DNA of 64,000 nucleotides from Peptacetobacter hiranonis. Lineage in GTDB: Bacteria > Bacillota > Clostridia > Peptostreptococcales > Peptostreptococcaceae. The DNA lies in NCBI RefSeq assembly GCF_008151785.1, contig NZ_CP036523.1, forward strand, positions 1,798,001 to 1,862,000, read 5' to 3'. A program made the position numbers and the translations under genes. Positions 52,067 through 59,636 of this stretch are shown here, piece after piece. The notes below the pieces were generated by a model, which was given only the letters and a program-made list of their open reading frames with translations, was not told the origin of the DNA and did no database searches. The first letter of the stretch is position 1; the number at the start of each line of letters is the position of its first letter.

Positions 52067-53599
52067 CTATTCCTGCACCATATCTAATGCCATTTTTTTC
52101 ATTGTTTCAGCTATTATTTTTTTGATTTCGTCTTTAGAAACACCAGCTGTTTCTTCTTCCACACCATTATTTCTTTCAACAACTACAGATACACCGTCGA
52201 ATAAGTTAGTCATTCTTCCTAAGAATAAACTTCCTTTACCAACTATCATAGCTCTGTTTTTGTCACCAGTTGTTAAGTCATCTATCATAAATCCTATGTA
52301 AGGAACACCTGATGGTATATGACCCTGAGTTGGAGCCCAACCTGGTAGTCCGTGTTCAGCTATGAAGTTTTTAAGTTCTTTCTTTTCTAAGTCTCCACGT
52401 TTAACAGCAAGAGCACCTATCATTTTGTAGTTTGCTTCTGGTACGTTACCTGCACCAGCTGGTTTAGTTATATCTGGGTTCTGCATTTCTACAGAGAATA
52501 CATCTATATCAGTTATTTTTAAGTTTCCTTTGTCTATTCCTTCTGCTATTAAAGCACCCATAACAGCCTGAGGAGCTGATCCTGTAGCAACAGTGTGGTT
52601 ACCAACTAAGTCAGTTCTTATAACTGGGCTAACACCATCATTTTCAGATACAAGTACTGCGAATCCTCCAACAACGTCTTCTAATACTGGAAGACCTTTT
52701 TTAACGTGGTCTTTAGCATTCATACCTAATTTAGCAGTTGCTCCACCAGCTACTACCATTACGTGTTTGTATATTCCAGCTTTTACAAGAGCTGCTGCAT
52801 GTATTAATGCATGAGTAGGTCCTGCACAGAAACCTCTAGTATCTGATCCTGTTGCATTTTCTATTCCAGCCATTTCAGCTATAGATTTAGCGAAGTTTCC
52901 TCCACCTCTCTGGTTTATATCTCCACAAGCTTCTTCAGAACATTCTATAACATATCCTATTTCTTTTCTGTCTACTGAAGAATGTCTTAACATATGTAAA
53001 GCTGCTAATACACCTGAAGCTTTAACAACTAAGTTTTCGAACATTGTATGAGCGTTTAAGTTAACGTCAACGTCATGAGCTGCTCTAACGTAACCAACCA
53101 TTTTTCCTTCATGCATTAAAACTTCTGCTGCATGAGAAGCTATTAATTCTTCTGCATTTGATATATCACAAGCTTTTAATTTGTCCATGAAAGGAGCTAG
53201 TTCAGGGTAGTTAGCTTCTATTTTAGGTTTTACTTCTGAAACGAATTCTTCTGATAATTCAACTAAGTCGAATACGTCACATATCTGCATTAAAGCTATG
53301 AATTCGTCCTGAGGCATTATTTCACCCATTTTACCTTCTCTTTTTCCTTCAACTTTTGTTTCACACCAAGGTAAAGGCATATCGTTTAATTCTTCTGGTC
53401 TATTGTTTCCTATATAAACCTGGTTTGGCATATAGTTAACTACATCTTCGTAGCTTCTTATATGGCTTCCTACTTCTTTTAGGAAATCAGAGTCTGGATT
53501 TGTAGCTCTTTCTACTACACATGTACTACCATTCTGTACTATCATATCTGGTGTATGAACTAGTACATATCCTGCACTTTTAAATACTGGAAAAGTCAT
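52067..53599 (-). CDS. grdC: Glycine reductase complex component C, beta subunit
   Basis: A 510-residue thiolase-fold (FabH/KAS-like) subunit that binds the acetyl group from GrdA before phosphorolysis. Recognisable: FPVFKSAGYVLVHTPDMIVQ, HIRSYEDVVNYMPNQVYIGN, EEACGDINQRGGGNFAKSIA, TGSDTRGFCAGPTHALIHAA (likely acyl Cys) and VVAGGATAKLGMNAKDHVK. Length matches GrdC. Separated from grdB by 300 bp that contain a very stable hairpin, so its expression may differ from grdB. Start has GGGGGTG. Confidence 0.93.
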   Translation of the reverse strand: MTFPVFKSAGYVLVHTPDMIVQNGSTCVVERATNPDSDFLKEVGSHIRSYEDVVNYMPNQVYIGNNRPEELNDMPLPWCETKVEGKREGKMGEIMPQDEFIALMQICDVFDLVELSEEFVSEVKPKIEANYPELAPFMDKLKACDISNAEELIASHAAEVLMHEGKMVGYVRAAHDVDVNLNAHTMFENLVVKASGVLAALHMLRHSSVDRKEIGYVIECSEEACGDINQRGGGNFAKSIAEMAGIENATGSDTRGFCAGPTHALIHAAALVKAGIYKHVMVVAGGATAKLGMNAKDHVKKGLPVLEDVVGGFAVLVSENDGVSPVIRTDLVGNHTVATGSAPQAVMGALIAEGIDKGNLKITDIDVFSVEMQNPDITKPAGAGNVPEANYKMIGALAVKRGDLEKKELKNFIAEHGLPGWAPTQGHIPSGVPYIGFMIDDLTTGDKNRAMIVGKGSLFLGRMTNLFDGVSVVVERNNGVEEETAGVSKDEIKKIIAETMKKMALDMVQE

Positions 53600-53899
53600 T
53601 TTTCGGCACCCCCGCTATTTTATTGTTTGTTTATGATAAAAATTTTATTTATAATTAATAAAATTAATTATTTTCAAAATCATTAGAGCAAAATTTTTTG
53701 CTTTTTTATCTATTTTTTATAATGTAAGTTCAAATAATTGAATTCAATACATTTTATAATATATACATCTTAGTCATATATAAATAATTTAAAAATAAAA
53801 AAATCTTAATATAATTCTCTTAATATTATTATAGATTTCGCAGATGCCCGAAAGCATCCACGAAATCTATTATTTCAAAGTATTATTAGCTTTTATAGA
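53600..53899 (-). repeat. grdB-grdC gap with very stable hairpin at 53831-53870
   Basis: In minus sense ATAGATTTCG-TG-GATGC pairs with GCATC-TG-CGAAATCTAT (tandem G-U in the middle), closed by a UUCG tetraloop. No T-run directly follows; one appears about 25 bases later. It probably protects the upstream mRNA 3' end or attenuates grdCD. The remaining sequence 53600-53830 is AT-rich, with no gene or clear promoter. Confidence 0.7.
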
Positions 53900-55207
53900 C
53901 TAGTCTTCAAATACTGTCTGTCCATCAACTTCTACAGTTAATGCGTGTAATGCTTTTTCTACTAAACCTCTTCTTAAAGATTTTTCTTCTTCATGAGTTA
54001 AAGCAGGATTTCCTAAAGGATGAGGTATAGCTATTGTAGGAACTATTCTGTTAGCTCCAACTGTTAAAGATATTGGAACTACTGTACACATGTGTACTAC
54101 TGGTAGTCCAGCTCTTTCTATTTCTTTTACCATAGTTGCACCGCAACGAGTACAAGTACCTCAAGTAGATGTTAGTATAACTGCATCTACACCAGCTTCA
54201 ACTAATTTTTTAGCGTATTCAGCTGCGAATTTTTTAGAACTTGCAACTGCAGTACCATTACCAACTGTTGAGTAGAAGTAGTTGTGTAATTTTCCTATTA
54301 CGCCTTCTTTTTCTAAATCTCTTAAAACGTCTACTGGTAAAACTCTATCAGAGTCTTCGTTACAATAAACTGGGTCGAATCCACCGTGAGCAGTTTCGTA
54401 AGTTTCTTCAGTAAGATCCATTACACCGTCTAAGCAGTATTCACCGTATTTAGAAGCTGAAGAAGATTCTATTCTGTCTGGGTTTCCTTTTGGAACTATA
54501 CCACCAGAAGTAACTAATGCTATTGTAGCTTTAGATAAATCTTTTACAGCTGGGTTAGGATCTACTCTATCGAAGTCAGGCATTGGATATTCAGTTACGA
54601 ATTCTTCACCTTTTATTTTCTTGATAAGCATATCAACTGCTCTCTTAGATCCTCTATCTTCTGCGAAGTAGTTAACTCTTACTCCTCTAGCTATGTAGCC
54701 TTCTTCAGCTGGAGAACCTATTTCTTCTCCTTTAGCTAATTTCTGAGCTAATTTAGCCATTTTTGGAAGTGCTTTTCTCATTCCTGCTGCAGAGTCTGCT
54801 GTTTCAACTATATATAAGTCTTTTTTGAACATATCTGCACCTGGGTTTTCTATGTACATACCTGTTAAGCAAGGTATATTTAAAGCTTCTTTAACAACTT
54901 TAGTTATTGTACCTGCTGCAACACCGTATCTACCAGCATTGAATGCAGGACCAGCTATGAATAATTCTGGTTCGAAACTTTTTATTAATTCAAGTACTTC
55001 TGCACTTGCTTCATCCATATTTTCACCGAAGTAACTATCACCACAAACAACTGTAGCAACAACTTCTATATCTTCACCTAATTTACTATTAAGCTGTACG
55101 CTTATAGGAGGTAAAGTTTCTGCCACGTGTGGCTTAGTATCAGCTTTTTCTTCTCCACCGATTCCAGCGAAGAACTGGTTTACATAATGAACTGCTTTTA
55201 TTGCCAT
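53900..55207 (-). CDS. grdB: Glycine reductase component B gamma subunit, selenoprotein
   Basis: 435 residues including selenocysteine at position 349. The frame runs through TGA at 54161-54163 without shift; the local sequence reads ILTST-U-GTCTRCGATMVKEI, the GrdB UxxC active site that takes the glycine Schiff-base carbon. N-terminus AIKAVHYVNQFFAGIGGEEK, ATVVCGDSYFGENMDEA and GPAFNAGRYGVAAGTI are typical. C-terminus IPHPLGNPALTHEEEKSLRR. Forms component B with GrdE. An automatic caller would split it into two pieces; it is one gene. Starts 18 bp after grdA. Confidence 0.95.
54135..54163 (-). promoter_or_regulatory. grdB Sec codon and bacterial SECIS candidate
   Basis: UGA (54161-54163) is followed 13 bases later by the stem GTTGC-GGT-GCAAC (54135-54147), a GGU apical loop like those recognised by SelB. 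Confidence 0.75.
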
Positions 55208-55225
55208 TTCATTGTCCTCCTAGAA

Positions 55226-55702
55226 TTAATTGTATTTACAATATTCGTCTCTTATTTCTTTCATTTCGTCAGCTATTTCGTCTACTTCAAGAACCATTTC
55301 CATCATTCCAACCTGTTCTTCGTAAACTTCTTCGTCGAATAATTCTTTAACTTCTTCTTCAACAACATGGTATACTGCTAATCCTAATTCAACACCTGCT
55401 AAAGGTCCAGCAAAAGTAGGGTCTCCTGCTGTAACTGTTTCTGCTGCAAGACCTGCAGCTTCGGCTTCAGCGGCACCTAGTAATATCACAAGATTTTCAG
55501 CTCCGAATTTATCGGCAGCATCTTTAACTCTCTTCTGATTTTCTAAGTCCATAGCCCCAGCAGCTGTTCAGACGAAACATTCTGTTGCTGAGAATATAAC
55601 TTCTGCGCTGTCAACTGTTTTAACACATTCTTCTATTGCAGGTCCTGGCACACCATCACGGTCGCCTATTATCATGACCTTTTTATTTTCAAGTACGCTC
55701 AT
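55226..55702 (-). CDS. grdA: Glycine reductase component A, selenoprotein
   Basis: 158 residues with Sec45 (TGA at 55568-55570) in [16 protein letters not shown], the diagnostic CxxU redox centre (Cys42, Sec45). N-terminus [21 protein letters not shown]-terminus acidic and helical ([20 protein letters not shown]). GrdA carries the carboxymethyl group as a selenoether from GrdB to GrdC and is re-reduced by TrxA. Start ATG 55702 follows AGGAGG. The shorter ATG at 55552 would lack the active site and is not the real start. Confidence 0.95.
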
Positions 55703-55757
55703 AATAGTCCTCCTAAATTAAATTTTTCTTTATTATTTTTTATATTTTTATTTTTTA

Positions 55758-55777
55758 TTTACAGTCTATACTGTAAA
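55758..55777 (-). repeat. Small hairpin between grdE and grdA
   Basis: Arms TTTACAGT / ACTGTAAA with a 4-base loop, no T-run in minus sense; one of three intercistronic hairpins in the operon. Confidence 0.5.
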
Positions 55778-55804
55778 GTTGATTTTAATTTCTTTAGATA
55801 TTGA

Positions 55805-57091
55805 TTAATATCCTTTTGCAGTTAAATATCCGAAACCAGTTTCGTTAGTAGCACCAGTTATAGCCTGGATTTCTACTTCTATAGTTCCGTCTGGTCTTAA
55901 TGCTCCAGCAGCTCCACCTGCTATTACATCAACATATTCTATATGTCCTATAACTTTATCAAGTTTAGGTAAGTTTATAACCTGGTTAGCATTTCCTCCA
56001 GTTACAACAGCATTTGCTCTAACGTCTGCATCTGCTAATGACTGAGAAGCACCATCTCTACCAGCATATTCATCTGTTACTATAACAGTTTTAACACCCT
56101 GCATTTCTATTTTTTTACAGTTCATTATTAAGTCTGTATCAGGGTTACCGAAACCTTCCTGAGATACTATAACAGCATCTAATCCAAGGTATTTACATAA
56201 TTTTGAAGACCAGTTTGAAGATCTTTCTTTGTCAGCTAAGTAAACATTTTCATTAGTTATTATAACACCCATGAAGTTTATTTCTTTTCCGTGCTGAGCA
56301 TATAATTCTTCTATTACACCGTTGTTCATGTGTACATAACTTGGGTTTTTGTCACATGCAGAAACACAGTTACCACTTACTATAGCAGTATCAAGTACTT
56401 CTGTTGGGTAAAGTATTGTTGGAACTATCTGTTTAGCATCTACACCGTATACGTAAGTATCGTGTAATAGTCCCTGAGTCTGAAGCATGTAAACATATCC
56501 AACTTTTGGAAGTTCTGGATATTCTGCAGCCTGTTCGAATAATGGTTTAGTTTCATATACAGATACTTCATCAGGAGTAAGTTCTTTAGCAACTTTTCCT
56601 AAGTAAGCAGCAGCTTTGAATCCTATCATTCTAACAGCTTTTTCATGATCATGCTGTCTTAAACCATCTACTGGTTCAGCTATAACAACAACGTTGTTTA
56701 ATTTTGAGAATGGAGTATATTTAGCTCCTTCTCCTGTCATGTCTACTATACCTTCCTGGAAACCAACTATTTTACCAGTTGTAACTACAGCAACACCTTT
56801 TAATGCGTGAGTTCTACCTTCACCAACTGTATCAACTTTAGATATGATACCTGGGAATACTCCTCCGTTACCTTCTACCTTAACTCTTGGTTCGATAACA
56901 TCTTTAACTGGTGTTATTCTTATGCTTTCTCCTGGGTGAGCTAATTCTATATCTATTGATTTGATATGTTCATCTCCACCTATTTCCTGTAGCATCTCTT
57001 CTTTGTTTACGAATAAAACACCATCTTTAACTTCAGTTTTTTCACCAAACTGAACATCTTTTATAAAGATTTTTCCTAATTCAAGACGCAT
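55805..57091 (-). CDS. grdE: Glycine reductase component B proprotein (alpha/beta), pyruvoyl-forming
   Basis: A 428-residue proprotein. It is processed at Cys242 in IVSGNCVSACDKNPS to give two chains, the second carrying the pyruvoyl (carbonyl) group that binds glycine as a Schiff base. Other family stretches: LELGKIFIKDVQFGEKTEV, AHPGESIRITPVKDVIEPR, VSQEGFGNPDTDLIMNC and AITGATNETGFGYLTAKGY at the C-terminus. Position of the Cys equals that in characterised GrdE. Lies between trxA and grdA. Confidence 0.94.
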   Translation of the reverse strand: MRLELGKIFIKDVQFGEKTEVKDGVLFVNKEEMLQEIGGDEHIKSIDIELAHPGESIRITPVKDVIEPRVKVEGNGGVFPGIISKVDTVGEGRTHALKGVAVVTTGKIVGFQEGIVDMTGEGAKYTPFSKLNNVVVIAEPVDGLRQHDHEKAVRMIGFKAAAYLGKVAKELTPDEVSVYETKPLFEQAAEYPELPKVGYVYMLQTQGLLHDTYVYGVDAKQIVPTILYPTEVLDTAIVSGNCVSACDKNPSYVHMNNGVIEELYAQHGKEINFMGVIITNENVYLADKERSSNWSSKLCKYLGLDAVIVSQEGFGNPDTDLIMNCKKIEMQGVKTVIVTDEYAGRDGASQSLADADVRANAVVTGGNANQVINLPKLDKVIGHIEYVDVIAGGAAGALRPDGTIEVEIQAITGATNETGFGYLTAKGY

Positions 57092-57164
57092 AACGCACCT
57101 CCCATAAAAATTTGTATAAAATTAACCTTTTAAAATAAATTAATTAAAAGCTAATAATAGGCTC

Positions 57165-57485
57165 TTAAACGTATTTTTTGATCATAGCTTCTATGTTAGC
57201 TATTGTTGCATCATCTTTAGTAACTTCGTCTATTTTTTCTCCGTCTTTGTAAACAGCTAATGTTGGAAGTCCTAAAACTTTCTGTTTTATAGCAAGTCTT
57301 CTTGCTTTTGTTATGTCCATTTCACAGAATTTCATTCCTGCAGCGTATTTTTCAGCTAATTCATGTACTTCTGGCATTAAAGCTTTACATGGTTCACATC
57401 CCTGACTCCAGTAATCTACGAATACATATCCTTCTGCTTCTAATACTTCTGTTGCGAATGTGTCTTTGTCTAATGCTAACATCAT
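57165..57485 (-). CDS. trxA: Thioredoxin of the glycine reductase system
   Basis: A 106-residue thioredoxin fold with the active site [11 protein letters not shown] (Cys30, Cys33). The first residue of the usual WCGPC context is shifted to GCEPC, a variant reported for glycine-reductase-linked thioredoxins of amino-acid-fermenting clostridia. The cis-Pro is in [12 protein letters not shown]. Passes electrons from TrxB to GrdA. The ATG at 57485 is preceded by GGAGG; the longer frame starts with a TTG inside that site. Confidence 0.93.
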   Translation of the reverse strand: MMLALDKDTFATEVLEAEGYVFVDYWSQGCEPCKALMPEVHELAEKYAAGMKFCEMDITKARRLAIKQKVLGLPTLAVYKDGEKIDEVTKDDATIANIEAMIKKYV

Positions 57486-57518
57486 TTTTTGTTCCTCCAA
57501 TTTTTTTATTTATTTTAC

Positions 57519-57540
57519 CTGGAAGCCAAAAGGCTTCCAG
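57519..57540 (-). repeat. Stable hairpin between trxB and trxA
   Basis: Perfect 9-bp GC-rich stem CTGGAAGCC / GGCTTCCAG with a 4-base loop; followed in minus sense by GTAAAATAAA, so not a standard terminator. Confidence 0.7.
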
Positions 57541-57583
57541 AGTATATGCTTTTTTATTATTAATATTTTTTAAATTTTACTGA

Positions 57584-58534
57584 TTATTCAGCGAAGTGTT
57601 CTTCTATATATTTTTCAGCCTGAGTTGCTGCTATTGCACCGTCAGCTGTTGCAGTTACAACCTGTCTTAAAGGTTTCTGTCTACAGTCACCAGCTGCGAA
57701 TACACCTGGTATGTTAGTTCTCATATGGTCGTCAGTTAATAAGTAGTTCTGTTCGTCCATATCTAATATACCTTTGTATAAATCAGTCTGAGCTATAACA
57801 CCTATGAATACGAATACACCCATTGTTCCATCTTCTTCATCAGCGAAATATTCATGAGTTTCTCCAGTAACTGTGTTTTTGAATACTACAGATTCTAGTA
57901 TTCCATCACCTTTTATTTCTTCAACTACTGTATCTAGTAAGAATTCTATTTTAGGGTTCTTTCTAGCTTTTTCTTCTATACTCTTAGCACATCTGAATCC
58001 CTGTCTTCTGTGAACTATTGTAACTTTTCTAGCGAATTTAGTTAAGTACATAGCTTCTTCTAAAGCACTGTCTCCTCCACCAACTACGAATACTTCGAAG
58101 TCTTCAAAGAAATCAGCGTCACAAGTTGCACAGTAAGAAACACCTTTACCAGTGAATTCTGCTTCTCCTGGGCATCCTATTTTTCTTGGGCTAGCACCAG
58201 CTGCTACTATAACAGCTTTAGCTCTATATTCTGTACCACTTTCACCTTTTAATACTTTTATATCTCCTTCAAGCTGAACTTCAACTATACCATCTCTTTT
58301 TATTTCAGCACCGAATTCATCACACTGCTGAACCATTCTAGCTGTTAAAGATGGACCACTTGCATTTTCAACAGATCCAGGATAGTTTGCAACTTCATGA
58401 GTTATAACTATCTGACCACCGTTTTTAGTTTTTTCTAATATTAAAGTTTTCATTTTAGCTCTAGCTCCGTATATTCCGGCTGCTAGTCCAGCTGGTCCTC
58501 CACCGATTATGACTATGTCATATAAATTTTCCAT
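57584..58534 (-). CDS. trxB: Thioredoxin reductase
   Basis: 316 residues: FAD site IIGGGPAGLAAGIYGAR, NAD(P)H fold VVGGGDSALEEAMYLTKF with HRRQGFRC, redox pair CATC (135-138), and FAD motif GVFAAGDCRQKPLRQVVTAT. Length is normal. It starts the redox part of the operon after grdX. I use the ATG at 58534, eight bases after GGAGG; in-frame sequence upstream lacks a site. Supplies NADPH electrons to TrxA for glycine reduction. Confidence 0.95.
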   Translation of the reverse strand: MENLYDIVIIGGGPAGLAAGIYGARAKMKTLILEKTKNGGQIVITHEVANYPGSVENASGPSLTARMVQQCDEFGAEIKRDGIVEVQLEGDIKVLKGESGTEYRAKAVIVAAGASPRKIGCPGEAEFTGKGVSYCATCDADFFEDFEVFVVGGGDSALEEAMYLTKFARKVTIVHRRQGFRCAKSIEEKARKNPKIEFLLDTVVEEIKGDGILESVVFKNTVTGETHEYFADEEDGTMGVFVFIGVIAQTDLYKGILDMDEQNYLLTDDHMRTNIPGVFAAGDCRQKPLRQVVTATADGAIAATQAEKYIEEHFAE

Positions 58535-58639
58535 TTCGTCATCCTCCTGATTGAAATATAAATCTTTTATTAATTTAAAATTCAAAATTTAAAACAATAT
58601 TATAATTTCGAATAGTAATTACTAGTAGTTATTACCGAA

Positions 58640-58688
58640 AAATGTTTTCCTATGATACAAATGCTTTTGTAAATGTTTTCCGAAAATA
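58640..58688 (-). promoter_or_regulatory. Direct repeats upstream of trxB
   Basis: AAATGTTTTCC occurs at 58640-58650 and 58671-58681, 31 bp apart (three helical turns), around ACAAATGCTTTTGT. TTTTC-C-GAAAA (58676-58686) resembles the CodY core, but several flanking bases differ. Confidence 0.35.
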
Positions 58689-58708
58689 TAAATCTAATAC
58701 TATTCATT

Positions 58709-59083
58709 CTAATACTCATACTGGATTCTCGAGATTGTATTAGTCATTATATCTAAATCTATAACTCTAAAATCATCCATTACACTTTCTATCCAGTTAG
58801 GAGTTTTTTTATCATTTTGGAACTTAGAAGCTGTGTTAATTGCATCCTCTATTAGCTCTACTGATTGATAATCTAATCCATCTCCCTCAGCCATTATAAC
58901 TGTTCTGTAAGGAGTTTCATTAGGTTTTACACTTCCATAAAGTGGGTGTGAAAGTAGTTTAGATCCTTTATGAATATATTTTCTACATTCTTCAAGAACA
59001 CCTATGTAAGATGTATCAATAAGTCTAACATCCTTTTCAGGAAAACTTTCTTTTATTTTAGAATTATTTGTTACTATAAACAT
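58709..59083 (-). CDS. grdX: GrdX family protein
   Basis: About 124 residues with MFIVTNNSKIKESFPEKDVR at the start, then GVLEECRKYIHKGSKLLSHP, LYGSVKPNETPYRTVIM and VELIEDAINTASKF, matching GrdX, a protein of unknown role at the head of glycine/sarcosine/betaine reductase operons. I take the ATG at 59083, with GAGAG upstream; an ATG at 59101 is possible, while anything further falls in the riboswitch terminator T-run. Directly controlled by the glycine riboswitch. Confidence 0.85.
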   Translation of the reverse strand: MFIVTNNSKIKESFPEKDVRLIDTSYIGVLEECRKYIHKGSKLLSHPLYGSVKPNETPYRTVIMAEGDGLDYQSVELIEDAINTASKFQNDKKTPNWIESVMDDFRVIDLDIMTNTISRIQYEY

Positions 59084-59116
59084 CTTTACACTCTCTTTCA
59101 TCCTAGAAACTTTAAA

Positions 59117-59159
59117 CAAAAAAACAGAGAAAACAAATTTCCCAATTTGTCTTCCCTGT
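59117..59159 (-). terminator. Riboswitch terminator upstream of grdX
   Basis: Long stem ACAGGGAAGACAAATT / AATTTGTTTTCTCTGT with a three-base loop and a tail of seven T (59117-59123), between the glycine aptamer and grdX. Confidence 0.9.
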
Positions 59160-59167
59160 CAAAATTC

Positions 59168-59285
59168 ATCTTCAGAGATCTGTCCGCCATATAGTATATT
59201 CACCTGAGAATTTCACATTTACTATCGGGTAATAGTAAACATTTGTACCTTCGGTCCCCATTTAAGGAAGTCTCCTATACGCTTC
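59168..59285 (-). ncRNA. Glycine riboswitch (single aptamer seen)
   Basis: Minus strand contains the conserved order AGGAGA, ACCGAAGG (core at 59248-59254), a variable hairpin with TTTACTAT..ATAGTAAA, TCTCAGG (59203-59209) and GGCGGACAGA (59179-59188). Only one CCGAAGG core is present, so this is a one-aptamer form. Glycine binding should prevent the terminator and switch on grdX and the grd operon. Confidence 0.93.
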
Positions 59286-59338
59286 ATCCAGAATTATAAA
59301 ATTTTTGTTTTTTGTCTGTCTCTATATTTGTTAAGTTA

Positions 59339-59367
59339 AGTATATAAATTTTCGATACAAATATCAA
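59339..59367 (-). promoter_or_regulatory. Promoter of the glycine riboswitch/grd operon
   Basis: Minus strand TTGATA (59362-59367), 17-bp spacer, TATACT (59339-59344), about 50 bp before the aptamer. Confidence 0.78.
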
Positions 59368-59421
59368 GTCTTTTTTTTAATTTTTTTCTATTAAATTTTC
59401 AAATATTTTTCACATATTTTT

Positions 59422-59497
59422 CTAACAACTTATAAAAGTTAGTTATATACTTAACTTTAACTACTTACATCTTTAATCCACCTTTAAAGTTGTTAGT
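59422..59497. repeat. Inverted-repeat region between pepF and the grd promoter
   Basis: CTAACAACTT (59422-59431) pairs with AAGTTGTTAG (59488-59497). Inside lies TATATACTTAAC (59444-59455), the exact complement of GTTAAGTATATA at 59335-59346 that overlaps the grd -10 box. The rest of 59368-59636 is AT-rich without a gene. Confidence 0.45.
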
Positions 59498-59636
59498 CAT
59501 ATTTTTTTTATTTTTTGGTTCTTTTTATCTATTTTATTTTATTTTCTATATATATTTTAAAATTTATATTGTATTTCGTACCAATATATTTATTTTTTTG
59601 ATATTTAATATACTTTAAGTTCACTATTCCAAATCA

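Noticed and set aside
53900-55207. grdB appearing as two genes split by a stop codon (and grdA missing its N-terminus)
   Set aside because: The stops are TGA in frame at the known Sec positions of GrdB (UxxC) and GrdA (CxxU); reading through restores full family length, so these are selenoproteins, not pseudogenes.
58674-58688. CodY box upstream of trxB
   Set aside because: The core TTTTC-C-GAAAA fits but about four of fifteen consensus positions differ; kept only as a weak note on the repeat entry.
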